Positions 34,806 to 44,677 of a stretch of 64,000 bases of DNA are shown piece by piece. How positions within the stretch are numbered: position 1 is the stretch's first letter; each line of letters starts with the position of its first letter. The stretch is taken from positions 124,001 through 188,000 of the forward strand of contig JANCYW010000020.1 of NCBI GenBank assembly GCA_026184775.1. The letters run 5' to 3'. The position numbers and the translations under genes were made by a program. This DNA comes from Cyanidium caldarium (lineage: Eukaryota > Rhodophyta > Bangiophyceae > Cyanidiales > Cyanidiaceae). The notes under the pieces are model-generated. The model searched no databases, had not been told where the DNA came from, and saw nothing but the letters and a program-made list of their open reading frames with translations.

Positions 34806-35831
34806 ATGAGCGACACCGCCGTGCGCCTTGAACAACAACAACCGCCGGCCGCCACGACAACGGCAGCGCCGCAAGTGCCGGCGGTGCTACCGCGGTATTT
34901 GCAGTTCACCTTTGGAGGCCTGGCGGGCATGGGCGCCACCATGATCGTCCAACCGTTCGACGTGGTCAAGACGCGCATGCAACTGAGTCAGCGCGCTCAC
35001 GGCGTGCCCACCGAAGGCGTGCTGCGCATGCTGGGCAATTTGTTGAAGGCGGGCGGGGTGCGCGAACTGTACGCCGGACTTAGCGCGGCGCTGTTTCGTC
35101 AGGTGACCTACACCACCACCCGCCTGGGGGCGTTTGGCATCATCACCGACGAGCTGACGCGATACAGAGCGACGCGAGCATTGTCGTCGTCGTCGTCGTC
35201 GTCGCCGTCAGCGGCCCCGAGTGCCGACGCCGGGCGGCTCTCGTTCGGCCTCAAGTTGGTGGCCGGTCTGAGTGCGGGCGCCATCGGTGCGTGCGTGGGC
35301 AATCCGGCCGAAGTGGCGTTGGTGCGCATGATGGCCGACGGGCGGTTGCCGCCCGAGCAGCGGCGCAACTACCACTCGGTGTTCGATGCGCTGGCGCGCA
35401 TTGTGCGCGAAGAGGGCGTGCGGACATTGTGGCGCGGGGTGTCGCCCACCATCGGCCGCGCCGCCCTGCTCAACATGGCCCAGCTGGGCACATACGCGCA
35501 GACCAAGGAGGCGATCGTCTCGGCCGGACTGCTGGGCGATCATATCGGCGCGCACGTGGTGGCGTCCACGGTGAGCGGCTTTGCGGCCACCTGTATCTCG
35601 CTGCCGCTGGACAACGCCAAGACCAAACTGCAGAACATGCGCGACAGCGAATTCAACGGCATGCTGGACGCGCTGCAAAAGACCGCCCGCGCCGATGGCG
35701 TGCCGGCGCTGTGGCGGGGCTTTTGGCCCTACTTTATGCGGCTCGCACCGCACACGGTGGCCGCGTTTGTGATTCTGGAGCAACTGAAAGCGGCTTATTG
35801 GCGGACGGTGCGGGTGGCCTCGGCAGAATAG
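34806..35831 (+). CDS. Mitochondrial 2-oxoglutarate/malate-type carrier (SLC25 family)
   Basis: A 341-residue mitochondrial carrier with three repeats. The signature P-x-D/E-x-x-K/R motifs are QPFDVVKTRMQ, GNPAEVALVRM and LPLDNAKTKLQ. Several features point to the oxoglutarate/dicarboxylate branch (OGC/DTC, SLC25A11-like): ALFRQVTYTTTRLGAFG, MMADGRLPPEQRRNYHSVFD, WRGVSPTIGRAALLNMAQLG, and the third-repeat NMRDSEFNGMLDAL. It exchanges oxoglutarate for malate or other dicarboxylates across the inner membrane. A serine run encoded by GTC/TCG repeats (about 35178-35202) expands a loop between repeats one and two. The ATG at 34806 is the first true one; a GTG lies nine bases upstream. Confidence 0.88.
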   Translation: MSDTAVRLEQQQPPAATTTAAPQVPAVLPRYLQFTFGGLAGMGATMIVQPFDVVKTRMQLSQRAHGVPTEGVLRMLGNLLKAGGVRELYAGLSAALFRQVTYTTTRLGAFGIITDELTRYRATRALSSSSSSSPSAAPSADAGRLSFGLKLVAGLSAGAIGACVGNPAEVALVRMMADGRLPPEQRRNYHSVFDALARIVREEGVRTLWRGVSPTIGRAALLNMAQLGTYAQTKEAIVSAGLLGDHIGAHVVASTVSGFAATCISLPLDNAKTKLQNMRDSEFNGMLDALQKTARADGVPALWRGFWPYFMRLAPHTVAAFVILEQLKAAYWRTVRVASAE

Positions 35832-36209
35832 CCGGAAGCGTGCCAGCGTGTATTTGCGGTGGCCGGCGTCTTGTAGGGATAAAAAGAGCAACAATGGGAG
35901 TCATCCATGACGTGGATATCGTCCGGTTATCGGGGCGTACCGATACAACCACGTTCCCCAGGTCGCCGTTCCCGTTGAGGTTCTCGCGGAATGGAGCACA
36001 ACACGCATGTCCCCGATCGCTGCGCGAATCCCTAACGGGTTTCCCTTATTGGTGAGGGGGGCGCGCGCTGCCGGTTTTCTCGGAGCGGGACGCCCAGCGA
36101 CAGTTGCGCCCTGCGAGGCGGTTGTTGGAGACGACGAGGCCGGTCTGACACCAGCGGGTTGTGAGCGCTTCACGACGCTCTCGCCGGCGAGCCCCATTTC
36201 TCCGCGCTT
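35832..36209. other. Intergenic stretch upstream of SEC16
   Basis: About 380 bases between two plus-strand genes, presumably the carrier's 3' end and the SEC16 promoter. Locally more A/T just after the carrier stop (35870-35960). I see no gene or repeat. Confidence 0.35.
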
Positions 36210-39200
36210 ATGGCTCATCGTGGCGTTGAGCGAGGTGGCGTGGCTGGGCAGCGCGCTTGGGCGCCCATCGACAGGGGCGGTTCGGAGGCGAGCAGTCGAG
36301 CGGATGGCGGTGAGGCCACGGCAGCGCCGCCTTCACGGCCACCGGCGACGCGTCTGGGGGCACAGCGAGCCACTCGAGTGGCGCGTCTGGGTGCGGTGCG
36401 TCGGGCGCACGGCGGAGGTGTGGCTGTTGCGGACGGCGATCACGGCCACGAGGCACCGGCGCCGTTCAAGCCAGCCACGGCAGCTGCTGAGGTAGTAGAC
36501 GATCGAGCACTGCCTCCGAGCAATCACGCAACAGTTGGTGTCCGCCGTGCACCTGTGGGGACGAACGACCCCGTGCCGACCGCCAGGGCGATGCCGCCAG
36601 CGCCCGCCACCGCCGCGCCCCCTATCCACGCGCGACGGGTGCGCGAAACCAACCAGGACCTGGCAGCGCGCGGTGCAGCCATCTTGGAGCGTATTCGAGC
36701 GCGACGAGAAGAGGCCCAGCGCCTGTTGGCACAGCGTCAGCAACAGCAAGGGCGTGAAGAGCGGTCGGCGGAGCCACCGCATGCCGATGCACAACGGCGG
36801 GATACGAACGCGCCGCCGTCGCCGCCGCCAGCGCAAGAGCCACTGGCGGCGGCCGCTTGCGACCGCCTTGAGGAACGCCGCGGCACGGAGGAATATCCTG
36901 GTGTGTGCTATCCCACCGCCGCCGAGCGTCGGGAGCGCGACCGACCGAGACATCCACCACACGGCGTTGCACCGAGCATCGAACCCGCCACATCGGAGCC
37001 GCACACGCCGCGGCCGGCGCTCGCTGCGCACGTGCAATGGGAGACCGAATTGGCCTTCCGCGCGACCGCCCCCGCCGCTGCTACGGCTCCTCCTCCTCCT
37101 CCTCCTCAAGCGATGTTCGCGGAGTCCGAGCCCGATTGGTTGGCGCGCTCGGTGGCCACTCAGGATGCCACCTGGCTCACGGCAGGCGAGCGACCGGCAG
37201 ACGAGGACGAGCACCAGAACACACTGAATGCTGGTGAGCGACTTATGGTGGTGGCGGCGGCGGCGTCTCGCACGGAGAACCGAACCGAGTTTGACGAGGG
37301 CAACACCGCCCCGTGGGATGCGCCCATCTTTGCGGACGAGGAGGTTACGCCGTCGGCCGAGGCGAAAGTGAATGAATCAGTCAGGGCTGGCAGCGATGCC
37401 CATGCGCCCTCGCTTCCGTCACAGGAGGCGCTAACAGCGCGTCTGTTATCCCATTCGGAGGCACCTCGACCGTATCACGACGATCGCGAGAGCCTGCGCG
37501 CCACCACCGGCGGCAGCTGCGCGGGATCGGATATTGGCGTCGGCGACGACGGTCAAGGCGAGGCGGCGTTCCGTGCGTGGCCGCAGCCCGAGGCCGCGGC
37601 GGCGGTCGAGGATGATTCTGTCGCGGGGCCACCATTTTCGCTGGATGCCGACACTGGCGCAGTGCAAGCGGATGCGGCCTGGGCCACCGACTCGCAACCG
37701 TTGCATTTCGCGAGCGCACTCGTGGAGGAGAAGGTGGAGGAACAAGGTCAAACTGGAGAAACGAAGAGAGACGATGGTGCTGCCACGGTCGACGTCCCGC
37801 CCGAGGCGGATGTCGAGGACGCCTCGCCTCCCGCTGATGTGGCCGAAGCCGCAACGCATGAGGGATGGGAGCGGATACTGCCGGCAGCACCGCCCGCTAG
37901 CGTGACGCAATTGTGGATGGAGATATCGCACGGGGCGTCGTTCTTCGCCCGCGGACCGCCGCCGGATACCGAGTCATCCGTTTTCGGAGCGCATGCTCAA
38001 CAAGAGACCGCCGCAGCTGAGCATCGTGCGGTGGAGAGACGAGACGTCAGCACCACACCGCCGCCACTCGATGACCAGCGCGAATGGGAGGGGCGGACAG
38101 CATCCGATGCCCACCCAGAGGTGCCGACGGCGGCTGCAGCAGACTCGGCGGCAGATCATTCCGCGAGCACCGAACCGCCCAGTTTGTTGTTCGATGCGGA
38201 GGATGCCAACGGCCCGGCAGCGGTCAAAGCGGCGACCGACGCCGAACCGTCTATCGCCTGGCACACCGTGGAGGAAGCGGAGGAGACGAAAGCACCGGCA
38301 ACGCCTCCAGCAGAACCGCTGCCTACGACGCCGACGAAGACGCCCTCGCCACCCTCGACTTTATCACCGCCCGTCGACACCACCACCAGCAGCAGCAGCA
38401 GCAGCATGGCCACTGACCCGGACCGCGCGACGTATGGCCGCGACGGCCGGCCGTTGTGTCCGTGTGCGTCATTTGCCTCGGGCGGGTATCTGGTGGTGTC
38501 GGTGCCGCGCACACCGCAGTCGTGGCCGGCCGCGACGGCCGTCGGCAACGACAGCGACACCCTCCCTATCGATGCCGACGACGCGCTACCATGCAGCGGC
38601 ATCAACACCGACGTGCACGCGTACCGCGTCGCCTCGGTGGTGTGCGGCAGCGGCGTATGCGACTTGGACGTGTCCGCGCTGGAGCGCTGGACGGGCCCGT
38701 TGGAGTTGCCGCAAGCCGGCGCCCAAGCCGCACAATTCGCCGAGGCCATGGGGCAGGCGCCCGGATGGGAGGCGGACAGCGCCGCCGGCGTGCTGTTGCG
38801 GCTGCTGGCGCACCTGGGGCGAGCGTGGGCCAGTCCGATCACTCCAGATGGCGACAAAACGGCATCGGCACGCCGGTGCGTGGAGTTGGCTGAGTGCGGC
38901 GTGCTGTCGGAGCGCCTGCAGACGGCGCTGACCGAACGCGCCGCAGCAGCCGGCCCGAGCTACGTCTCGACCGAAGTGCTGCAGTGTCTGCTGCTGGGCG
39001 CGCCGCTGGCCGCTGTGGATCGGGCGCGTCAGGCTGGCGACTGGGGCACGGCGCTGCTGTTGACCAGCGCGCTGCAGTATCGCTCGTGGGAGGCGCCCGA
39101 GACGACATCGACGGCTGCTGACCATTCCGTAGACGACGATTCCACGGCAATGGCGCGCGAAGCACTGCGGTCGACGGTGTTGGCGATGTTGCAACAGAAC

Positions 39201-40958
39201 GAGGAGGTGCAACACTCGCCGTGGGGACTGTTGCTAGCAGCGTTGGCGCAGCAGTTGCCGCTGGTGCGCTCCATCGCCCAACGGCTGTTGTCGTCGTCGT
39301 CGCCCGACGGCGACCGATGGCCGTGGCCGGCGCTGTTCACCTGCCTGTGGGCGCTCAGTCCGTGGTGTGTGCCGATGTCGGCATCGCACCCGCCGGGCAT
39401 CTGCCGGGCGTATCTGGTGCTCGGCCAAGTGCTGAGCGATCACCTGCGCGATGCCGAGGTGTTGCGACTGTGCCGCGTGGCCGCCGGCGAGCCGCCATTT
39501 CCGCCCGCCGATGCTGCTGGGGCGGTGCCGCGTTGGTTCACCGCGAATGCAGCGACGACGACGACGACGACAGCAGGCACGTGGCGTTTCCCACCGCGCC
39601 AACTGCTCACCTTCGAGATGTACGACTGCCTGTGGCAGTGTCGGGAGCGGATGCGGTCGGCGACGGAGACAGCTGCTTCCCGTCATCGATTGTTGATGTT
39701 GTTGAGTTTGCCGTACCGTCTATGTGTGGCACAGGCGCTGAACGAGATGGGCATGGCGCTGTGCACGCTGCGATACTGCGAGTCGATGTTGAGCGTGTGC
39801 CAGCAGCATCGTGACCAGGTGGTGCAGACGCTCACGCCGGTCTTCTTCACCCGGCTGGAGCAGCTGCAGCACGAGGTGGCCACACAGGTGTCACTGTTGC
39901 GAGTGGGCGGGGCGCATGCGGCAGAGGGCGAGGCGATACGGCAGCGCGGGTTGGGGCTGGCGCGGGTGTTGTCGATGCTGCGGTTGCGGCGGCCGAGTGC
40001 GGAAGGCGTCGATGCGAGTGAGAAGACGGGAGAGCGCGACCTGAGTGACCGGACGACGCGGCCATCGCGCACTTGGAGCGACCTGGCGGCGGCGGCGGTG
40101 TCGGCGGTGGCCGGCAGCGAATCGCCCACCGCCCGACAGGGAGAGGCGGCGAAGACGACGGAAAGTGCTTTCGGGGGTAATCCGGTGCGGGTGTCGGAGC
40201 GCCCAGCGTCGGCCACATCGGCGCCGGCGGGAGTGGTGCCGCCTCCACCACCACCACCACCACCACCACCACCTGCTCCGCTTCCGGCAACAACGCCGAG
40301 GGTTCCACAAGAGGCGACACCGCCGTCGAACCGGGCGAGGATGGACGACGACAAGCACCAGGACACCCCACCACCAATACCGCGCGATGCCCGTCCCAGC
40401 ACCTCGTCGTCGACGTCGACGTCATGGGGCGGGCGACTGACCTCGCGCGTGCGCGGATGGTTGCAGCGCGGCAAGCAAGCCAATCTGGGACGCGACAACC
40501 AGTTCTATTACGACACCGCGCGCGGTCAGTGGGTATGTCGCGACGACGACGACGGCGGCGACGACGACGACGAGGCGGACGCGAATGCGCGGCGACCGCC
40601 ACCGCCACCGGACGACACGCAACTGCGGCGACCGCCGCCGAACGGAACAGTGGTCAGTGGCAGAGAGGAGGCGGATGCGAGTCGGAATGCAGTGTCGGCG
40701 TCGAGACCGCCTGCCGGCGCCTCGTCGGACAACAAGTTTTACTCCGTCGGGCCGCGGGTGTCGGCGCGTTCACGATACGTCGACCCGTTCGCCGCCAGGA
40801 ATGCTGACGGGGATGTCGGCGGGAATGCTCACCAGCGGCCGTTGCCGTTGCCGCCGCGTCCGCCACCGCTGCGAGCGCCATCGACGCTTGACGCCTCATC
40901 GTCTTCCGTGGCGGCGGTGCATGCCCCGGGCGAGTCGTCGTCGCCACATCGAGCATGA
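36210..40958 (+). CDS. SEC16: Sec16-like COPII scaffold protein
   Basis: A 1,582-residue protein, largest in the window. Sec16 marks ER exit sites and organises COPII coat assembly. The first about 800 residues are disordered (Ala, Glu, Pro, Thr). Residues about 817-1235 form the helical central conserved domain that binds Sec13 and Sec31: LQCLLLGAPLAAVDRARQAG, WGTALLLTSALQ, LGQVLSDHLRDAEV, ALNEMGMALCTLRYCESMLS. A polyproline run encoded by CCA repeats lies near 40241-40275. The C-terminus carries two plant-type Sec16 boxes: GKQANLGRDNQFYYDTARGQ (about 1420-1440) and NKFYSVGPRVSARSRYVDPF (about 1510-1530). The ATG at 36210 gives the longest protein; an in-frame ATG at 36591 is an alternative. 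Confidence 0.82.
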   Translation: MAHRGVERGGVAGQRAWAPIDRGGSEASSRADGGEATAAPPSRPPATRLGAQRATRVARLGAVRRAHGGGVAVADGDHGHEAPAPFKPATAAAEVVDDRALPPSNHATVGVRRAPVGTNDPVPTARAMPPAPATAAPPIHARRVRETNQDLAARGAAILERIRARREEAQRLLAQRQQQQGREERSAEPPHADAQRRDTNAPPSPPPAQEPLAAAACDRLEERRGTEEYPGVCYPTAAERRERDRPRHPPHGVAPSIEPATSEPHTPRPALAAHVQWETELAFRATAPAAATAPPPPPPQAMFAESEPDWLARSVATQDATWLTAGERPADEDEHQNTLNAGERLMVVAAAASRTENRTEFDEGNTAPWDAPIFADEEVTPSAEAKVNESVRAGSDAHAPSLPSQEALTARLLSHSEAPRPYHDDRESLRATTGGSCAGSDIGVGDDGQGEAAFRAWPQPEAAAAVEDDSVAGPPFSLDADTGAVQADAAWATDSQPLHFASALVEEKVEEQGQTGETKRDDGAATVDVPPEADVEDASPPADVAEAATHEGWERILPAAPPASVTQLWMEISHGASFFARGPPPDTESSVFGAHAQQETAAAEHRAVERRDVSTTPPPLDDQREWEGRTASDAHPEVPTAAAADSAADHSASTEPPSLLFDAEDANGPAAVKAATDAEPSIAWHTVEEAEETKAPATPPAEPLPTTPTKTPSPPSTLSPPVDTTTSSSSSSMATDPDRATYGRDGRPLCPCASFASGGYLVVSVPRTPQSWPAATAVGNDSDTLPIDADDALPCSGINTDVHAYRVASVVCGSGVCDLDVSALERWTGPLELPQAGAQAAQFAEAMGQAPGWEADSAAGVLLRLLAHLGRAWASPITPDGDKTASARRCVELAECGVLSERLQTALTERAAAAGPSYVSTEVLQCLLLGAPLAAVDRARQAGDWGTALLLTSALQYRSWEAPETTSTAADHSVDDDSTAMAREALRSTVLAMLQQNEEVQHSPWGLLLAALAQQLPLVRSIAQRLLSSSSPDGDRWPWPALFTCLWALSPWCVPMSASHPPGICRAYLVLGQVLSDHLRDAEVLRLCRVAAGEPPFPPADAAGAVPRWFTANAATTTTTTAGTWRFPPRQLLTFEMYDCLWQCRERMRSATETAASRHRLLMLLSLPYRLCVAQALNEMGMALCTLRYCESMLSVCQQHRDQVVQTLTPVFFTRLEQLQHEVATQVSLLRVGGAHAAEGEAIRQRGLGLARVLSMLRLRRPSAEGVDASEKTGERDLSDRTTRPSRTWSDLAAAAVSAVAGSESPTARQGEAAKTTESAFGGNPVRVSERPASATSAPAGVVPPPPPPPPPPPPAPLPATTPRVPQEATPPSNRARMDDDKHQDTPPPIPRDARPSTSSSTSTSWGGRLTSRVRGWLQRGKQANLGRDNQFYYDTARGQWVCRDDDDGGDDDDEADANARRPPPPPDDTQLRRPPPNGTVVSGREEADASRNAVSASRPPAGASSDNKFYSVGPRVSARSRYVDPFAARNADGDVGGNAHQRPLPLPPRPPPLRAPSTLDASSSSVAAVHAPGESSSPHRA

Positions 40959-41049
40959 CCTCCGCGACACTCGCTGATCGTTGGCGTTTCTATCGCCGCG
41001 GCGTCTTACCCATGCCGCCTATTCCTCCCTATCGGAGATGCGTTGCGCA

Positions 41050-44022
41050 TCAGGCATCACGGCTGGTGACACCCAACAGCGGTTGTCGCTCGGCACCGAC
41101 CGCCGCAGCGACACGCGCTCCACCACCACCACCACCACCACCACGACGGCGGCGACCGATATACCGAACCGCATAAAGGCATACCACAATCGTCACCATT
41201 ACGAATAACAACAACAACCCGATTCCATACGGGCGCGCTCGCCCTACCACCCCCTCCACCACTCCGCCACCTTCGCTGCCCTCCGCGCTGTCGAGGTGAG
41301 ACGGCAAGAACGCGCTCACCGGGATGGTGTGCGTGCCGGCCACGCCAGTCTGCTGATCCAGCGGCACCACGATATAGTACAGCGAGCGGCCGCCCAACTC
41401 GCTGCCCGGCGCGCCGGACGGCATCGACACTCGTAGCGGCTCCAGGCGATCCACGTAACCGACGCGCTGCACCGACACATCCGCTGTTGCTGGGACGGCG
41501 GCCGCCCGTCCCACCTCCCGGAACCCGCTATCCGGCAGCACCGACCGCTTCACCACGTACACGCAGCCGTCGTCGGGATCGCAGCCGGCCTGCCGTTCCC
41601 ACTCCAATTGCACCGCCATGTTGCCGCGATGGTCCACGCTGACGTTCACCTGCGGCACCATCGGCGGGCGACGGCGCCAGGCCGCCTCCAATTGTGACAG
41701 GTTGCGCGGCACCACCACGGCGGTCTCGCGCAGCGGCAGCGTCACGTACAGCGTGCCGGAGGCGGCGTCCAGGTTGACGCTGCGCGCCACGCCCATGTAG
41801 TCGTGATACTCCACGGTGCGCAGCGGCATGTCGGTGTCGCGCACGTCGATGGCGACGGTGGCCTCCGCGCGTTCGGTGCGATTGGGCACGCCGCGGTACT
41901 GCACCACCACGGCGATGTCGACCGGCATGCCGGGCACCTCCGGGTAGCTGCCGCGCACGAACGCCACCACCCCGCGCTCGTCATCGGTGAGCAGCAGGCG
42001 GTAGCGGCCGCGGCGCAGGGCGGCGTGCTCGCGGCGCGCGTGCAACAGCCGGCGCACGGTGTCGCGCACGTACGCCTGCCCGGATTCGGTGCGCAGATGG
42101 CGCGCCCACGGCTGATACGCATCGCGGTCCTCGTCCAGCCACGGCATGGTCACGCGACAGTACGGGTCGTCGCTCCACAAGCGCCGATCCGACCCGGCGC
42201 CCAGTTGTTGCGGCGCCACCAGCCCGACCTCGTCGCCGTAGTAGATGGTGGGCACGCCCGGCAGGGTGGCGATCAGGGCGAACGCGCCGCGCAACCGCGA
42301 CAACGCGTCCGACCAGTCGTAGTCGCGGCTGTACACCGACGGGTCGTAGCGTTGCGCTTGGTGGTCGAGCAGAAACAGCGCGCGGGAGGTGTCGTGCGAG
42401 CTGAGCATATTGAGTGAGGCGTGAAACGCCTCCGGGGCGTACAGCGCCTGCAGCGCGTACACCCGGCTGGCAAAGGCGGTGGCGGTGATGGGCGTCAACA
42501 CCGGGTTGCTGCCGTCGTGGTCGTTGTCGCGCAACTCCGAGTCGCGCCAAAACTGCAGCACCGCGCTCAGCACCAGGTAGTCGGTCCACGAGTCCCATCC
42601 GGCGCCGTGGTTGATCGAGTCGCCGGTGAAATGCCACGCCTCGCCGATGATGCACGCGTCGGCGTTCTTGGTCTTGACTGCCTGGCGAAAGCCGGCCCAG
42701 AAATTGGCGGACAGCTGTTGCGGCGAGTCCAACCGCCAGCCGTCCGCCCCAGAAGACACCGCCGCGGAGGTGTTGTTGGTGTTGTCCGTTCCCGGCGGGT
42801 CGGCCAGCCACCGCCGGGCGATGGAGTGGTTCGCCCGGAACATATACATCTGCACCGCCGGATCCTCGGTGCGCAGCGTGGGCAGCGTGTCGTAGCGGCC
42901 CCACCACGATAAATACCAGTTGCCGTCGAAGCAGGGTCCTTTGATGTTGGTGCGGATGAAGGTGAAGAAATCGTGATACGGGCTGTCGCGGGAGGTGCAC
43001 GCGCCGACGGTGCCGCGCTCCCGCTGGAAGCGGCGATAGCGATCGAACAGCACCGAGTCGCTGGAGGCGGTGCCGAAGATGCCGTCCAGGATGACGTGCA
43101 TGCCACGGCGGTGTGCCTCCTCGGTCAGTCGGAGGAGCAGGTCGGTGCCGCCGAGGGCGCGCGACACACCTTCAAAGTCGGACACGTCGTAGCCGGCGTA
43201 CGACGGCGACTGGAACACCGGCATCAGATACAGGATGTCGATGCCGAGGTCCTGCAAGTAATCCAATTTGTCCAAGACGCCCTGCAGATCGCCGCCGTAG
43301 AACTGATTCTGGTAGGCACCGGTCCACGGGCGGTCCGGCTCCTGCGGGTCGTACATCGGCTCGTGCCAGGACGCGTGGTAGAACACGGGCGCGCCGTAGC
43401 AGTAGGTGTTGTTGGGCGTGGGGTCATTGCGGCGATCACCGTTGCGGAAGCGGTCCGGCAGGATGTGGTACACCGCCACGCCGTCCTTGAGCCAATCGGG
43501 GGTGGAAAACTCCGGGTTGTACGTGGCCACCGTCCACTGCGACTCTAGCAAGCTGGGGTAGCGCGCCGGCCGCGATACCCCCAGATTGGCCGCGTCATAC
43601 AGCAGGAAGAAGGTGCCGCGCCTCCAACTGCACTCGAACGAGTAACTGAGCAGCGAGGCCACCTCGCCAGTGCTCAGCGAATAGTCCGAATACCACCACT
43701 CGGTGTCGGCGTCGTAGTTGCCCACGTGCATGGCCGACTTGGTGACCGTCTGGTGCGCCACATTGTACAGCAGCACCGACACCCCGGTGAGCAGACCACG
43801 CGGGGCACGCACGCGCACAGTAAACGGTATGGCGCGCTCCAGTGCCCCTTGCGGCACTCGAAAGCGTTCGTCGTAGGCGTCATGCACCACCAGGTGCGCG
43901 TTGGACGGCAGCAGCAGGAACGCCGGCGGAAAGAGACGTACAACCCCCAGGAGGGACGCTAAAAGCACGATCACCGTGCAGGTAACCAGCACCGTCAGAG
44001 CGATGAGGTGAGGTGTGCGCAT
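41050..44022 (-). CDS. GH13 alpha-amylase-family protein with membrane helices at both ends
   Basis: A 990-residue protein. An N-terminal hydrophobic helix (residues about 7-33) is a signal or anchor. A beta-sandwich region follows, then the GH13 catalytic barrel (about 155-640). Catalytic-site boxes are ADGWRLDSP (nucleophile Asp, about 430), CIIGEAWH (acid/base Glu, about 460) and NMLSSHDTSRA (third Asp, about 543). Segments such as GACTSRDSPYHDFFTFI and the WYLSWWGRYDTLPTL box resemble bacterial neopullulanase-like enzymes. In region I (VILDGIFGTASSDS) the usual Asn-His is replaced. A beta and fibronectin-like region (about 640-920) precedes a second membrane helix (about 931-955) and a short cytosolic tail with a Gly run. 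It may act on external or vacuolar starch-like glucans. The intron-free bacterial look hints at gene transfer. Confidence 0.85.
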   Translation of the reverse strand: MRTPHLIALTVLVTCTVIVLLASLLGVVRLFPPAFLLLPSNAHLVVHDAYDERFRVPQGALERAIPFTVRVRAPRGLLTGVSVLLYNVAHQTVTKSAMHVGNYDADTEWWYSDYSLSTGEVASLLSYSFECSWRRGTFFLLYDAANLGVSRPARYPSLLESQWTVATYNPEFSTPDWLKDGVAVYHILPDRFRNGDRRNDPTPNNTYCYGAPVFYHASWHEPMYDPQEPDRPWTGAYQNQFYGGDLQGVLDKLDYLQDLGIDILYLMPVFQSPSYAGYDVSDFEGVSRALGGTDLLLRLTEEAHRRGMHVILDGIFGTASSDSVLFDRYRRFQRERGTVGACTSRDSPYHDFFTFIRTNIKGPCFDGNWYLSWWGRYDTLPTLRTEDPAVQMYMFRANHSIARRWLADPPGTDNTNNTSAAVSSGADGWRLDSPQQLSANFWAGFRQAVKTKNADACIIGEAWHFTGDSINHGAGWDSWTDYLVLSAVLQFWRDSELRDNDHDGSNPVLTPITATAFASRVYALQALYAPEAFHASLNMLSSHDTSRALFLLDHQAQRYDPSVYSRDYDWSDALSRLRGAFALIATLPGVPTIYYGDEVGLVAPQQLGAGSDRRLWSDDPYCRVTMPWLDEDRDAYQPWARHLRTESGQAYVRDTVRRLLHARREHAALRRGRYRLLLTDDERGVVAFVRGSYPEVPGMPVDIAVVVQYRGVPNRTERAEATVAIDVRDTDMPLRTVEYHDYMGVARSVNLDAASGTLYVTLPLRETAVVVPRNLSQLEAAWRRRPPMVPQVNVSVDHRGNMAVQLEWERQAGCDPDDGCVYVVKRSVLPDSGFREVGRAAAVPATADVSVQRVGYVDRLEPLRVSMPSGAPGSELGGRSLYYIVVPLDQQTGVAGTHTIPVSAFLPSHLDSAEGSEGGGVVEGVVGRARPYGIGLLLLFVMVTIVVCLYAVRYIGRRRRGGGGGGGGARVAAAVGAERQPLLGVTSRDA

Positions 44023-44677
44023 GGGCAGGGCGATCGGCGATGGAGGGAAGCAACCGAGTTGCAGTGGAGCGAGAAACAGCCGACCTCTGCGCGCGCGCGC
44101 GTCGCCCGATGGCCCCCGTCGATCGATCGATCGATCGCAACCGATCCCCTTCTCTCCCTCTCCTCCACGGGTGCGGGTCGATGCCGGACGGCGCCGGAGC
44201 ACCGCTCAGGGGAGAGCGAGGGATCTATGGGGATGGAGAGGGGGTGGAGGTAGTGTCCGAGGTGATGGTAGGCTGGCGTGCGTGGTGCAACCGTCCTCTC
44301 CGTCTCGATACGTACGCGAGGTGCTGACCGGTGGGGGCGTTCCCCTATCTTCCTCGCGGACACTCCACTCCACTCCGCTACGACTTCTACGACGACACGT
44401 TCCGTGTGATACGCTCGCCCGGAGCGACGATCGGATGCGGGTGTCGATACGCGCCGACACCGTCCGAAAATGGGGCGATGGCGGCAGAACAACATCCGGC
44501 GGCGGCCGCGGCCGGGCGTCGATCGTGTCCTCGCGTTCGACACCCGCATCCGATCACGGCGCGTCACTGGGTGATGACATCGTAAAGCGTGCTATGCAAT
44601 GCATACCAATGGATCCTACTGAATCCTCGTGATGCACAGCTGCTAGATTCGTCTGACTGGACGCGCCTCGGTGCCTC
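44023..44677. promoter_or_regulatory. Divergent intergenic region with (GATC)n and a long inverted repeat
   Basis: About 650 bases between the amylase gene and the uL10-like gene. It holds a GATC tandem (about 44119-44137), an alternating GC tract (44090-44101) and a perfect 19-bp inverted repeat listed separately. Frames here are Arg/Ser-rich and have no family features. Confidence 0.45.
44429..44555. repeat. Perfect 19-bp inverted repeat with an 89-nt spacer
   Basis: The left arm (44429-44447, gatcggatgcgggtgtcga) and right arm (44537-44555) are exact reverse complements. The spacer is GC-rich with no tRNA-like arms. The pair could form a large hairpin in DNA or RNA. It lies in non-coding sequence, about 120 bases before the uL10-like gene. 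Confidence 0.85.
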
